Shown here piece after piece: positions 1-7,627 of a DNA stretch of 64,000 bases. Below the pieces are notes generated by a model. It saw nothing but the letters and a program-made list of their open reading frames with translations. It ran no database searches and was not told the origin of the DNA. Position numbers and translations under genes: made by a program. Numbering within the stretch: position 1 is the first letter of the stretch; every line of letters starts with the position of its first letter. Origin of the DNA: Microbacterium saccharophilum (GTDB lineage Bacteria; Actinomycetota; Actinomycetes; Actinomycetales; Microbacteriaceae); the NCBI RefSeq assembly GCF_007992455.1, contig NZ_BKAH01000004.1, forward strand, positions 166,097 through 230,096. Reading direction: 5' to 3'.

Positions 1-49
1 AGTCCTCGGCGGCGTTGTCGGCGGGCTCGGGATGTGTGGCGGAAGTCAC
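1..49 (-). CDS. N-terminus of a leftward gene, possibly a DUF349 protein (partial)
   Basis: Sixteen codons are readable on the minus strand from a GTG at 49 and run off the window edge (V-T-S-A-T-H-P-E-P-A...). A GAGGTG ribosome site lies six bases upstream of the GTG, so this looks like a genuine start. The acidic, Pro/Ala-rich beginning and the position next to a small anchored protein and rarA fit the DUF349-domain protein often found here in actinobacteria. That name is inference from neighbourhood only; too little of the protein is visible to identify it. Confidence 0.45.
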   Translation of the reverse strand, partial: MTSATHPEPADNAAED

Positions 50-117
50 AGGATGCACCTCGTCGCGGCATACGCCGCATGGGGGTTCGGTCGGCTCACA
101 GCCTAGTACGGCCGAAC

Positions 118-423
118 TCAGGGTGTGGGCGAGGGGGACGGCGTCGTGGCCACCGTCGGCGTGGGCGACGGGGTCACCGCCGGCGTCGGCGTCGGTGTGG
201 CGGACGGCGACGGCGCGGGCTCGGGGGTGCCGGGGCCGAGCGTGTAGTAGGCGATCTGCCCGCCGATGACGGCGAGGATGAGCGCACCGCCCGCGATCCC
301 CGCGATGAGGTTGTCGCGCTGTCGGCGACGCTGCAGGCCCTGGTGGTACTCCTGGCGCGCGAGATACAGCCGCGCGCGTTCCTTCGCCGCGCGGTCGCCC
401 TTCTTGCCTGCACCGCTTGCCAC
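118..423 (-). CDS. small single-pass membrane protein with Pro/Ser/Thr-rich tail
   Basis: A 101-residue protein of unknown function. It has a basic cytoplasmic N-terminus (many Arg/Lys, residues 1-37), one membrane segment at about residues 38-62, and a low-complexity tail of Thr-Pro and Ser-Pro repeats ending at a stop. The GTG at 423 is preferred over the ATG at 450 because GAAGGAGG sits just upstream of it. The N-terminal half resembles the anchor of the membrane-bound peptidyl-prolyl isomerases found at this place in related actinobacteria, but no isomerase domain follows. It may be a truncated isomerase or a small anchored protein in its own right. It lies leftward upstream of the partial gene at the window edge, probably in one operon. 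Confidence 0.75.
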   Translation of the reverse strand: MASGAGKKGDRAAKERARLYLARQEYHQGLQRRRQRDNLIAGIAGGALILAVIGGQIAYYTLGPGTPEPAPSPSATPTPTPAVTPSPTPTVATTPSPSPTP

Positions 424-462
424 GTGGCCTCCTTCATCGCCGGTCCGCACCGGGCGCGGGAA

Positions 463-468
463 AGCCTA
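463..468 (-). promoter_or_regulatory. putative -10 element for the small anchored protein gene
   Basis: On the minus strand TAGGCT lies about 40 bases before the GTG at 423. It would give a leader of roughly 33 bases carrying the strong ribosome site. No clear -35 is visible. Confidence 0.45.
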
Positions 469-517
469 TGGTGCGGGCGCAGCGGCGGCCAAACGCGCCC
501 GCGTCGGCGGGCGCGAC

Positions 518-523
518 TAGCCT
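518..523 (+). promoter_or_regulatory. putative -10 of rarA, leaderless layout
   Basis: TAGCCT is followed by exactly six bases and then the GTG start at 530, with no ribosome site between. Transcription starting at the usual distance would begin on the start codon. Confidence 0.6.
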
Positions 524-529
524 TGACGG

Positions 530-1849
530 GTGACCACTCCCACCGCGCTCTTCCAGGGGCAGACGCCTCTCGCGGTGCGGATGCGGCCGGTCTCGCTCGA
601 CGAGGTGGCGGGCCAGTCGCACCTCCTGCGTCCCGGATCCCCGCTCGTCGCCCTCGCCAACCCCGACGCCACGGCGTCGCGCGCCGTGTCCGTCATCCTC
701 TGGGGTCCGCCCGGGACCGGGAAGACGACCCTCGCGCAGGCGATCGCACGCACCTCGGGGCGGCGCTTCGTCGAACTGTCCGCCGTCACGGCCGGCGTGA
801 AGGACGTCCGCGAGGTGATGCAGGAGGCGATGACCCAGCGCGACCTGTACGGCCAGTCCACCATCCTCTTCCTCGACGAGATCCACCGCTTCACGAAGGC
901 GCAGCAGGACGCGCTGCTGCCCGGCGTCGAGAACGGCTGGGTCATCCTCATCGCCGCCACCACCGAGAACCCGTCCTTCTCGGTCATCTCCCCGCTGCTG
1001 TCCCGCTCCCTGCTCCTGACCCTGCAACCGCTCACCGACGCCGACCTCGGCATCCTCATCGACCGGGCGGTGACCGACGCCCGCGGTCTGGCCGGAGCCG
1101 TCGAACTCGCCCCGGAGGCGCGGGCGGCACTCATCCAGCTGGCATCCGGAGACGCGCGGCGGGCGCTCACGGCGCTCGAAGCGGCGGCATCCATGCCGGA
1201 CGGCGACTCCGCCGTGATCACGGCGGAGCACGTCGCGCAGGCCGTGGACCGCGCGCTCCTGCGCTACGACCGGCAGGGCGACGAGCACTACGACGTCATC
1301 AGCGCGTTCATCAAGTCGATCCGCGGTTCCGACGTGGATGCCGCGATGCACTACCTCGCCCGCATGATCGAGGCGGGGGAGGACCCCCGCTTCATCGCGC
1401 GCCGGCTCGTCATCTCGGCCGCCGAGGACATCGGCCTCGCGGACCCCCACGCGCTGCAGATCGCAGTCGCCGCCGCCGACGCCGTCGCGTTCATCGGGAT
1501 GCCGGAGGGCCGCATCCCGCTCGCCGAGGCCACGGCCTACCTCGCGACGACGGCGAAATCCAACGCCGCCTACAACGCCATCAACGCCGCGATCGCCGAT
1601 GTGCGCGCGGGCGGGTTCGGCCGCGTCCCGACGCACCTCCGCGACGCGCACTACCCGGGCGCGAAGCGGCTCGGGCACGGCAAGGGCTACATCTACCCGC
1701 ACGACCTCGACGTCGGCGTCGCGACCCAGCAGTACCTGCCCGACGAGCTGCAGGGCCGGCGCTACTACGAGCCGACCGGCCGCGGCGTCGAGCGCGACAT
1801 CTCGGCGCGGCTGGAGAAGATCCGCAAGATCCTCGGGGACGACCGGTGA
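530..1849 (+). CDS. rarA: replication-associated recombination protein RarA (MgsA)
   Basis: A 439-residue AAA+ ATPase of the clamp-loader-like RarA/WRNIP1 family, which acts at stalled replication forks. The P-loop GPPGTGKTT is at residues 59-67 and the Walker B DEIHR at 116-120. A TTENPSF sensor segment follows, and the C-terminal tetramerisation region (ending near ...[10 protein letters not shown]...) is complete. Length matches the family. The GTG at 530 is chosen because a -10 element is spaced for a leaderless message. The stop overlaps the next gene's start by four bases (GTGA), so the Nudix gene is translationally coupled to it. Confidence 0.96.
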   Translation: MTTPTALFQGQTPLAVRMRPVSLDEVAGQSHLLRPGSPLVALANPDATASRAVSVILWGPPGTGKTTLAQAIARTSGRRFVELSAVTAGVKDVREVMQEAMTQRDLYGQSTILFLDEIHRFTKAQQDALLPGVENGWVILIAATTENPSFSVISPLLSRSLLLTLQPLTDADLGILIDRAVTDARGLAGAVELAPEARAALIQLASGDARRALTALEAAASMPDGDSAVITAEHVAQAVDRALLRYDRQGDEHYDVISAFIKSIRGSDVDAAMHYLARMIEAGEDPRFIARRLVISAAEDIGLADPHALQIAVAAADAVAFIGMPEGRIPLAEATAYLATTAKSNAAYNAINAAIADVRAGGFGRVPTHLRDAHYPGAKRLGHGKGYIYPHDLDVGVATQQYLPDELQGRRYYEPTGRGVERDISARLEKIRKILGDDR

Positions 1850-2457
1850 CGGCAGACGAGCCCGTCCCGCGCTGGATCAAGCTCGGCACAGAACCGATGT
1901 ACGCCGGCTATGTGCGCGTGCGCCGCGACCAGTACCGCCTCCCGGACGGCAGCGAGAGCGGCTGGGACGTCATCGAGATCGGCGACACCGTCTCGGTCGT
2001 CGCTTTCACGCCGGACGACCGCGTCGTGCTGTTCGACCAGTACCGGGTCGGGCCCGAGCGGGTCATCGCGGAGCTGCCCGGCGGCCTCATCGATCCCGGC
2101 GAGGATGCCGTGGAAGCCGGCATCCGGGAGCTGCGGGAGGAGACCGGCTACCGCCCGGGCGCCGTCTTCCACGCGGGGGCGGAGTGGGCGGCCGCCAACT
2201 CCCGGCGTCGCAAGAACATCCTCATCGCGGCGGACTGCGTCCGCGTCGGCGATCCGCAGTGGGAGACGGGGGAGACCGGGCGCGTCCGCGAGATCCCCGC
2301 GGCCGCGCTGCTGGAGCACCTCGTCTCCGGCGAGCTCAGCGACGCCGGCGCGGCGCTGCGCGGCCTGCACGCCTTCGCCCGGGCGGGCGACGTGCCCGCG
2401 CCGCTCGCCGGACTGCGGAGCAGCGTCCGCACGCTCCTGGCTCCGTGGACGGCCTAG
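1846..2457 (+). CDS. Nudix hydrolase, ADP-ribose pyrophosphatase type
   Basis: A 203-residue protein with a complete Nudix box at about residues 80-102 (GX5EX7REXXEEXGX; visible as G..DPGE then RELREETGY). The N-terminal beta region ([14 protein letters not shown]...) and the [11 protein letters not shown] segment are typical of NudF-like ADP-ribose pyrophosphatases, which split ADP-ribose into AMP and ribose 5-phosphate. The exact substrate cannot be read from sequence. The GTG start overlaps the rarA stop by four bases. The gene ends ten bases before a tetranucleotide microsatellite and converges on the next gene. Confidence 0.93.
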   Translation: MTADEPVPRWIKLGTEPMYAGYVRVRRDQYRLPDGSESGWDVIEIGDTVSVVAFTPDDRVVLFDQYRVGPERVIAELPGGLIDPGEDAVEAGIRELREETGYRPGAVFHAGAEWAAANSRRRKNILIAADCVRVGDPQWETGETGRVREIPAAALLEHLVSGELSDAGAALRGLHAFARAGDVPAPLAGLRSSVRTLLAPWTA

Positions 2458-2465
2458 CCGCGCCG

Positions 2466-2505
2466 AGTCAGTCAGTCAGTCAGTCAGTCAGTCAGTCAGT
2501 CAGTC
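2466..2505 (+). repeat. (AGTC)10 tetranucleotide microsatellite
   Basis: Ten perfect head-to-tail AGTC copies (40 bp) lie between the stop of the Nudix gene and the convergent small membrane protein gene. The stop codon of the latter (minus strand, 2500-2502) lies inside the array, in the copies nearest the gene. The unit is not self-complementary, so it does not form a hairpin. Confidence 0.97.
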
Positions 2506-2784
2506 GACCGGCATCCGCTCGAGCGCATCGGCTCCCGCCGCCGGCATGCCGTCGCGCGGGGTCCACCGCATCCCCGCCAGCACGAGGGTGCCGATGAACG
2601 ACGCCGCCGCGATCCCGACCATCAGATAGGTCCACGCGCGGAGCTCGCCGACGGCTTCGCGGTCGTATGACGCGTAGTCGGTCTTCGCGGCGACGATGAG
2701 CACCAGCATCAGGGCCAGGAGCAGCGCGAGGCCGCCGACCGTGAGAAGGGTGACGTAGTAGGGATTGCGCCGCATGGCGCTCAT
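2500..2784 (-). CDS. small two-TM membrane protein, unknown function
   Basis: A 94-residue hydrophobic protein not assigned to a family. Two membrane segments are clear, at about residues 8-31 (LLTVGGLALLLALMLVLIV) and 54-76, joined by a polar stretch with YASYDREAVGELRAW. The ATG at 2784 is a choice among weak options: another ATG lies three codons inside, neither has a strong ribosome site, and the frame stays open further upstream. The stop codon falls inside the AGTC microsatellite, so changes in repeat number beyond the first copies would alter only the 3' untranslated region. Confidence 0.7.
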   Translation of the reverse strand: MSAMRRNPYYVTLLTVGGLALLLALMLVLIVAAKTDYASYDREAVGELRAWTYLMVGIAAASFIGTLVLAGMRWTPRDGMPAAGADALERMPVD

Positions 2785-3196
2785 GATTCCAGCCGCCGCG
2801 CACGCCCACCAGAGCAGGGCAATCCGCCCGGCGGCCCGTGTCACACCACCTGTGGGCTGCCGGCTGGCCGACCCGCACCTCGCGCGACACCCGCGCGCGG
2901 CGTGTCACACCTCCTGCGCCTGTGCCCGCGCGTGGCCGCGGCTTCTGTGACAGGCGCCGCGCACGAGGGCCCGCGCCAGGAGGATGATCTGAGGCGCCGC
3001 GGATCGGGGTCGGTTCGTGCCGCGTCGCGCGGGCTGAGGCGGCACGGGCTGACACCCTTCGCGGAGCCCGCGGAGAATGGGGGCGGATGCTGTCGCCTCT
3101 CGGCGGGGGAGGCGGCGCGAAGCGACCCCGATTTCACCGCCCGACCCCGCCGCAGGCGTGCCCGGACGCGCCGTGGGGCGCCCAGGCCCGGTCTGT
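2785..3196. other. gene-free stretch upstream of rpsD
   Basis: About 400 bp with no convincing gene. Frames are open in several directions but have no ribosome sites or recognisable protein. The only structure noticed is a ten-base GTGTCACACC at 2838 and 2902 and an inverted TGTGACA at 2946. Confidence 0.6.
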
Positions 3197-3202
3197 TAGA
3201 CT
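3197..3202 (+). promoter_or_regulatory. putative -10 of rpsD
   Basis: TAGACT within TTAGACTT. Transcription from here would give a leader of about 140 bases before the rpsD GTG. No good -35 is visible. Confidence 0.6.
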
Positions 3203-3234
3203 TGAGCGGCTCGAAACGGAGTTTTCGGGCATCC

Positions 3235-3297
3235 CCTCTCCTCTGGAACAACCATTCGGCATGCCCCGGCGTGCTGTCCGAACCGGGCGAGGAGAGG
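3235..3297 (+). promoter_or_regulatory. structured 5' leader of rpsD, candidate S4 autoregulatory element
   Basis: CCTCTCCTC (3235-3243) is perfectly complementary to GAGGAGAGG (3289-3297). Nested inside are TTCGG/CCGAA (3255-3259 with 3278-3282) and a short GC-rich stem capped near 3266. The outer right arm is itself a purine-rich, ribosome-site-like sequence, though about 55 bases before the start codon. S4 represses its own synthesis through leader RNA in other bacteria; that role here is inference. Confidence 0.5.
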
Positions 3298-3351
3298 CGA
3301 TACGTCCGTGAGTCGCGAAAGACGCGGCCACGTCTACGGAAGGAATACTTC

Positions 3352-3981
3352 GTGGCAACGAAGTCCCAGGACCGCCGCAAGGTGCGTCTGTCGCGCGCCC
3401 TCGGCGTCGCGCTGACCCCCAAGGCAGCCAAGTACCTCGAGAAGCGCCCCTACGCTCCCGGCGAGCACGGTCGCACCAAGCGCAAGCAGGACAGCGACTA
3501 CGCCGTCCGTCTGCGCGAGAAGCAGCGTCTTCGCGAGCAGTACGGCATCCGCGAGAAGCAGATGCGCAACACGTTCAACGAGGCCCGCCGCAAGGACGGC
3601 CTGACCGGTGAGAACCTGGTCGAGCTGCTCGAGATGCGTCTCGACGCCCTCGTCGTCCGCTCCGGCTTCGCCCGCACCACGGCGCAGGCCCGCCAGCTCG
3701 TCGTGCACCGGCACATCCTCGTCGACGGCCAGCTCGTCGACCGCCCGTCCTTCCGCGTGAAGCCGGGCCAGCTCGTCCACGTCAAGGAGAAGAGCGAGTC
3801 GCTCGAGCCCTTCCAGGTCGCAGCCGCCGGCGGTCACGCCGACGTCCTGCCCCCGGTTCCGGCCTACCTCGAGGTCGAGCTCGACAAGCTGCAGGCGCGC
3901 CTCGTGCGTCGCCCCAAGCGCGCCGAGGTGCCCGTCACGTGTGACGTGCAGCTCGTCGTCGAGTACTACGCCGCGCGCTGA
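3352..3981 (+). CDS. rpsD: 30S ribosomal protein S4
   Basis: A 209-residue primary 16S rRNA-binding protein of the 30S body. The C-terminal S4 RNA-binding domain is visible from LEMRLDALVVRSGFARTTAQARQLVVHRHILVDG. The N-terminus is of the actinobacterial type (ATKSQDRRKVRLSRALG). The zinc-binding cysteine cluster of some S4 proteins is absent, as in many actinobacteria. The GTG at 3352 has GGAAGGAA just upstream. It is probably transcribed alone: it has its own leader and is followed by a strong terminator. The last codons take part in a hairpin described separately. Confidence 0.97.
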   Translation: MATKSQDRRKVRLSRALGVALTPKAAKYLEKRPYAPGEHGRTKRKQDSDYAVRLREKQRLREQYGIREKQMRNTFNEARRKDGLTGENLVELLEMRLDALVVRSGFARTTAQARQLVVHRHILVDGQLVDRPSFRVKPGQLVHVKEKSESLEPFQVAAAGGHADVLPPVPAYLEVELDKLQARLVRRPKRAEVPVTCDVQLVVEYYAAR

Positions 3982-4036
3982 GCGGGGCGTAGTACAGCCG
4001 CGCAGCGGCCGACAGCACAACTACGCCGCGCGCTGA
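3963..4036 (+). repeat. duplicated rpsD tail with alternative hairpins
   Basis: A 17-base ACTACGCCGCGCGCTGA covers the last codons and stop of rpsD (3965-3981) and is repeated at 4020-4036. Between them GGCGTAGTAC (3986-3995) is the exact complement of GTACTACGCC (3963-3972), and its first eight bases also pair with ACTACGCC at 4020-4027. Two mutually exclusive hairpins are therefore possible, one overlapping the stop codon. Confidence 0.85.
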
Positions 4037-4051
4037 TCCATCAGCGAGCAT

Positions 4052-4083
4052 CGAAGGGCGTCGGGGTCACCCGGCGCCCTTCG
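4052..4083 (+). terminator. rho-independent-like terminator after rpsD
   Basis: CGAAGGGCG pairs with CGCCCTTCG. The stem continues inward through a T-G pair and CGGG/CCCG around a GTCA loop, about 14 pairs in all. It is followed by TCGTCGTTTG, a weak T-rich run as is common in GC-rich actinobacteria. Confidence 0.8.
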
Positions 4084-4094
4084 TCGTTTGCGCC

Positions 4095-4100
4095 TAACAT
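4095..4100 (+). promoter_or_regulatory. putative -10 of the small gene before alaS, leaderless layout
   Basis: TAACAT, then six bases, then ATG at 4107, with no ribosome site between. Confidence 0.6.
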
Positions 4101-4106
4101 GGACGC

Positions 4107-4424
4107 ATGAAGAACGCGCTGTGGTTCCTGCTGGGCATCGCCGGCGGCTTCGTCGCCGCCCACCTGGTCAACAAGGACCCGCGTGGTCACGAGGTCCTCG
4201 CCGAGGTCGACGCCCGCATCTCCGAGTTCACGGACCGCATCGGCGACGCCTACCGCGCGCAGGAGGCCAAGATCGAAGGTCTCGTCGCCGACGCGAAGGG
4301 CGCTGCCTCGCACGTCGTCGACGCCGCCCAGAACGCCGCGTCCGCGACCGCCGACGACCTCGCGGATGCTGCGGCCGAGGCCGTCGAGGCGTCCAAGGAC
4401 GCCGCCGCCAAGCTCACCGACTGA
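4107..4424 (+). CDS. small anchored coiled-coil protein, unknown function
   Basis: A 105-residue protein. A short N-terminal membrane or signal-anchor segment (LWFLLGIAGGFVAAHLV, about residues 5-21) is followed by a helical Ala/Glu/Asp/Lys-rich region with no catalytic motif, resembling apolipoprotein-like or stress-protein coiled coils. The leaderless spacing of its -10 element supports the ATG at 4107. It sits between the rpsD terminator and alaS and may be the first gene of the alaS operon. I do not recognise a function. Confidence 0.8.
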   Translation: MKNALWFLLGIAGGFVAAHLVNKDPRGHEVLAEVDARISEFTDRIGDAYRAQEAKIEGLVADAKGAASHVVDAAQNAASATADDLADAAAEAVEASKDAAAKLTD

Positions 4425-4490
4425 CCCGCGTCACCGCGGCGCACCGTACCGGTGCGTCGCATCCGCATGCTCGCCCGAGGGACCCATTCC

Positions 4491-7157
4491 ATGAAGACCG
4501 CTGAGATCGCCCAGCGCTACCTGTCGTACTTCGAGAAGAACGACCACGTCATCGTGCCGTCGGCATCCCTCGTGAGCCCCGACCCGTCCGTCCTCTTCAC
4601 GATCGCGGGCATGGTCCCGTTCATCCCCTACCTCAACGGGACCGTCCCGCCGCCATACCCCCGCGCCGCGGACAACCAGAAGTGCATCCGCACGAACGAC
4701 ATCGAGGAGGTCGGCAAGACCGCCCGTCACGGCACGTTCTTCCAGATGCTCGGCAACTGGTCGTTCGGCGACTACTTCAAGGAGCAGGCGATCGGCTACG
4801 CCTGGGAGCTGCTGACCTCCTCGCGCGCCGACGGCGGTCTCGGCTTCGCCGAGCGCGACCTGTGGGTCACCGTGTACCAGGATGACGACGAGGCCGCCGC
4901 GCTGTGGCAGAAGGTCGCGGGGCTGCCCGAGCACCGCATCCAGCGCCTCGGCCGTGAGGACAACTACTGGTCCACCGGCCAGCCCGGCCCCGCCGGCCCC
5001 TGCTCGGAGATCTACTTCGACCGGGGTCCCGCCTACGGGCAGGACGGCGGCCCCGCCGTGGACGACAACCGGTTCACCGAGATCTGGAACCTCGTCTTCA
5101 TGCAGGACGCGATCGCGAACGTCCGCTCCAAGGTCGACTTCGACATCGTGGGGGAGCTCCCCAACAAGAACATCGACACCGGCATGGGCCTGGAGCGCGT
5201 CGCGTTCATCACGCAGGGCGTGGACAACATGTACGAGACCGACCAGGTCCGTCCCGTGCTCGACCGCGCCGTCGAGCTGTCCGGCCGCCGCTACGGCGCC
5301 GACCACGGCGACGACGTGCGCTTCCGCGTCATCGCGGACCACATCCGCTCGTCGCTCATGCTCCTGTCCGACGGCGTCACACCGTCCAACGAGGGCCGCG
5401 GCTACATCCTCCGCCGCCTCATGCGCCGCTCGGTGCGCGCCATGCGCCTGCTCGGGGTCGACGGCCCCACCTTCCCGGAGCTGTTCGCCGCCTCGCGCGA
5501 CGCGATGAAGGCGGCCTACCCGGAGGTCGAGACGGACTGGCAGCGCATCTCGCAGTACGCCGTCGCCGAGGAGGAGACGTTCCTGCGGACCCTCGCGGCC
5601 GGCTCGACGATCCTCGACCTCGCCGTCGAGGACACCAAGCGCTCCGGCGGCGCGTCGCTGGCGGGCTCCGAGGCGTTCCTCCTGCACGACACCTACGGCT
5701 TCCCCATCGACCTCACCCTCGAGGTCGCCGAGGAGGCCGGCCTCTCCGTCGACCGTGCGGCGTTCGACGCGCTCATGCTCGAGCAGCGCACGCGGGCGAA
5801 GGCGGATGCCAAGTCGCGCCGCCGCGCCCTCGCCGACCTCAGCGTCTACAGCAGCCTCCGCGCCCAGGGCGAGACCGTCTTCACCGGCTACAGCGATCTG
5901 GAGACCGAGTCCACCGTGCTCGGTCTGCTCGTCGACGGCCAGCCGGTCGACCGCGCGACGCAGGGGCAGATCGCCGAGGTCATCCTCGCGGAGACCGCGC
6001 TGTACGCCGAGTCCGGCGGCCAGGTCGCCGACAAGGGCGTCATCGTCGGCCCCGGGTACGAGCTCGACGTCATCGACGTGCAGAAGCCGGTGCCGGGCCT
6101 CGTGAGCCACACCGTCGAGGTCACGACGGGCGAGGTCGGCGTCGGCCAGCCGGCGACGACCGTCGTGGATGCCGTGAACCGCCGCGCCGCCCGTCAGGCG
6201 CACTCCGCGACCCACCTCGTGCACGCGGCGCTGCGCGACACCCTCGGCAAGACCGCGACGCAGGCGGGGTCGCTCAACCGCGCCGGCTACATGCGCTTCG
6301 ACTTCACGTGGGGTCAGGCGCTCTCCGAGGCGACCCGGACGGAGATCGAGGAGATCGCCAACAACGCCGTCCGCGACAACCTCGAGGTCACGACGCGTGT
6401 CCTCCCGCTCGCGGAGGCCAAGGAGCTCGGCGCGATGGCGCTGTTCGGCGAGAAGTACGGCCAGACCGTGCGCATGGTCGACATCGGCGGCCCCTGGTCG
6501 CGCGAGCTGTGCGCCGGCACGCACGTGTCCACGAGCGCCGAGGTCGGTCTCATCAACCTCGTGGGGGAGTCGTCGGTCGGCGCCTCCAACCGCCGCGTCG
6601 AAGCCCTCGTCGGGCTCGACGCGTTCCGCGAGCTCGCGGCCGAGCGTGCCATCGTGTCGCAGCTTACCTCTGCGCTGAAGACGCCGCGCGACCAGATCCC
6701 CGCGCGCATCGCGGAGCTGACCGCGAACCTCAAGGCGGCGGAGAAGAAGATCGCGCAGTTCGAGGCGAAGGCCCTCGGCGAACGGCTGCCCGCCCTGCTG
6801 GAGACGGCGCAGCGCGCGGGCGCGCACCGCGTCGTCGCGCAGTCCCTGGGCGCCGTGGCGTCCGCGGACGACGTGCGCGGACTCGCGCTGCAGCTGCGGG
6901 AGCGGCTCGGCTCGGACGCGGCCGTCGTCGCGCTCGGCGCGGATGTCGGCGGACGCCCCGTCGTGATCGTCGCGACCAACGACGCGGCTCGCACCGCCGG
7001 GGCCAAGGCGGGTGCCCTCGCGAAGGCGGCGTCCGCGACGCTCGGCGGAGGCGGGGGCGGGCGCGACGACCTCGCGCAGGGCGGCGGCACCGACGCATCG
7101 GCGCTGCCTGCGGCCCTCGCGGCGATCGTCACGGCGCTGGAGTCGGCGACCGCGTGA
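4491..7157 (+). CDS. alaS: alanine--tRNA ligase
   Basis: An 888-residue class II synthetase that charges tRNA-Ala and edits mischarged Ser and Gly. The N-terminal aminoacylation domain opens with the family signature around EIAQRYLSYFEKNDH. The editing domain carries the zinc motif HSATH with the later CAGTHV, and the C-terminal DHHA1-like region is rich in Gly-Gly (near GGGGGGRDD). The ATG at 4491 is used rather than an upstream in-frame ATG because the conserved protein begins MKTAEIAQRYL and a GAGGGA site precedes it. The stop overlaps ruvX by four bases. Confidence 0.98.
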   Translation: MKTAEIAQRYLSYFEKNDHVIVPSASLVSPDPSVLFTIAGMVPFIPYLNGTVPPPYPRAADNQKCIRTNDIEEVGKTARHGTFFQMLGNWSFGDYFKEQAIGYAWELLTSSRADGGLGFAERDLWVTVYQDDDEAAALWQKVAGLPEHRIQRLGREDNYWSTGQPGPAGPCSEIYFDRGPAYGQDGGPAVDDNRFTEIWNLVFMQDAIANVRSKVDFDIVGELPNKNIDTGMGLERVAFITQGVDNMYETDQVRPVLDRAVELSGRRYGADHGDDVRFRVIADHIRSSLMLLSDGVTPSNEGRGYILRRLMRRSVRAMRLLGVDGPTFPELFAASRDAMKAAYPEVETDWQRISQYAVAEEETFLRTLAAGSTILDLAVEDTKRSGGASLAGSEAFLLHDTYGFPIDLTLEVAEEAGLSVDRAAFDALMLEQRTRAKADAKSRRRALADLSVYSSLRAQGETVFTGYSDLETESTVLGLLVDGQPVDRATQGQIAEVILAETALYAESGGQVADKGVIVGPGYELDVIDVQKPVPGLVSHTVEVTTGEVGVGQPATTVVDAVNRRAARQAHSATHLVHAALRDTLGKTATQAGSLNRAGYMRFDFTWGQALSEATRTEIEEIANNAVRDNLEVTTRVLPLAEAKELGAMALFGEKYGQTVRMVDIGGPWSRELCAGTHVSTSAEVGLINLVGESSVGASNRRVEALVGLDAFRELAAERAIVSQLTSALKTPRDQIPARIAELTANLKAAEKKIAQFEAKALGERLPALLETAQRAGAHRVVAQSLGAVASADDVRGLALQLRERLGSDAAVVALGADVGGRPVVIVATNDAARTAGAKAGALAKAASATLGGGGGGRDDLAQGGGTDASALPAALAAIVTALESATA

Positions 7158-7627
7158 GCGGGTTCCGGCGCGGAGTCCGGCTCGGCGTCGACGTCGGGAC
7201 GGCCCGCGTCGGCGTGGCCCGCTGCGACCGCGACGGCCTCCTCGCCGTCCCGGTCGAGACGGTGCCGCGCACCGACGCCGCCGCGGCGCGCGTCGCGGAG
7301 CTCGCCGCGGAGCACGAGGCGTTCGAGATCCTCGTGGGCCTGCCCATCAGCCTCAGCGGCAACGAGACGTCGTCCACCGCCGATGCGCGCACCTTCGCGG
7401 TCGCCGTGGCGGCGGCATCCGGCCTGCCCATCCGGCTCGTCGACGAACGACTCAGCACCGTCTCGGCGCACGCGGCACTGCGGAACTCTGGGCGAACACA
7501 GAAGTCGTCTCGTAGGATTGTCGACCAAGTCGCCGCCGTCGTCCTGCTCCAGCAGGCGATCGACGTCGAGAAGAGCACCGGCAACCCGGCCGGCACGCCT
7601 CTGCCCGATCCGCAGGAGATCGTCTGA
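7154..7627 (+). CDS. ruvX: Holliday junction resolvase-like protein RuvX (YqgF)
   Basis: A 157-residue RNase H-fold nuclease of the YqgF family, implicated in pre-16S rRNA processing. It opens with the glycine-rich LGVDVGTARVGVA segment carrying the first catalytic Asp. ILVGLPISLSG and the VDERLST motif follow, with a final IVDQVAAVVLLQ helix containing an acidic residue. The GTG start overlaps the alaS stop (GTGA), and its own stop overlaps mltG by one base (TGATG). This order is conserved in actinobacteria. Confidence 0.95.
   Translation: MSGFRRGVRLGVDVGTARVGVARCDRDGLLAVPVETVPRTDAAAARVAELAAEHEAFEILVGLPISLSGNETSSTADARTFAVAVAAASGLPIRLVDERLSTVSAHAALRNSGRTQKSSRRIVDQVAAVVLLQQAIDVEKSTGNPAGTPLPDPQEIV

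Noticed and set aside
34..1845. Long frame running across rarA in phase with the Nudix gene
   Set aside because: Arg-rich shadow of rarA; the Nudix protein starts at GTG 1846 where homology begins.
2902..3351. N-terminal extension of rpsD
   Set aside because: The frame is open by composition only; S4 length and the ribosome site support GTG 3352.
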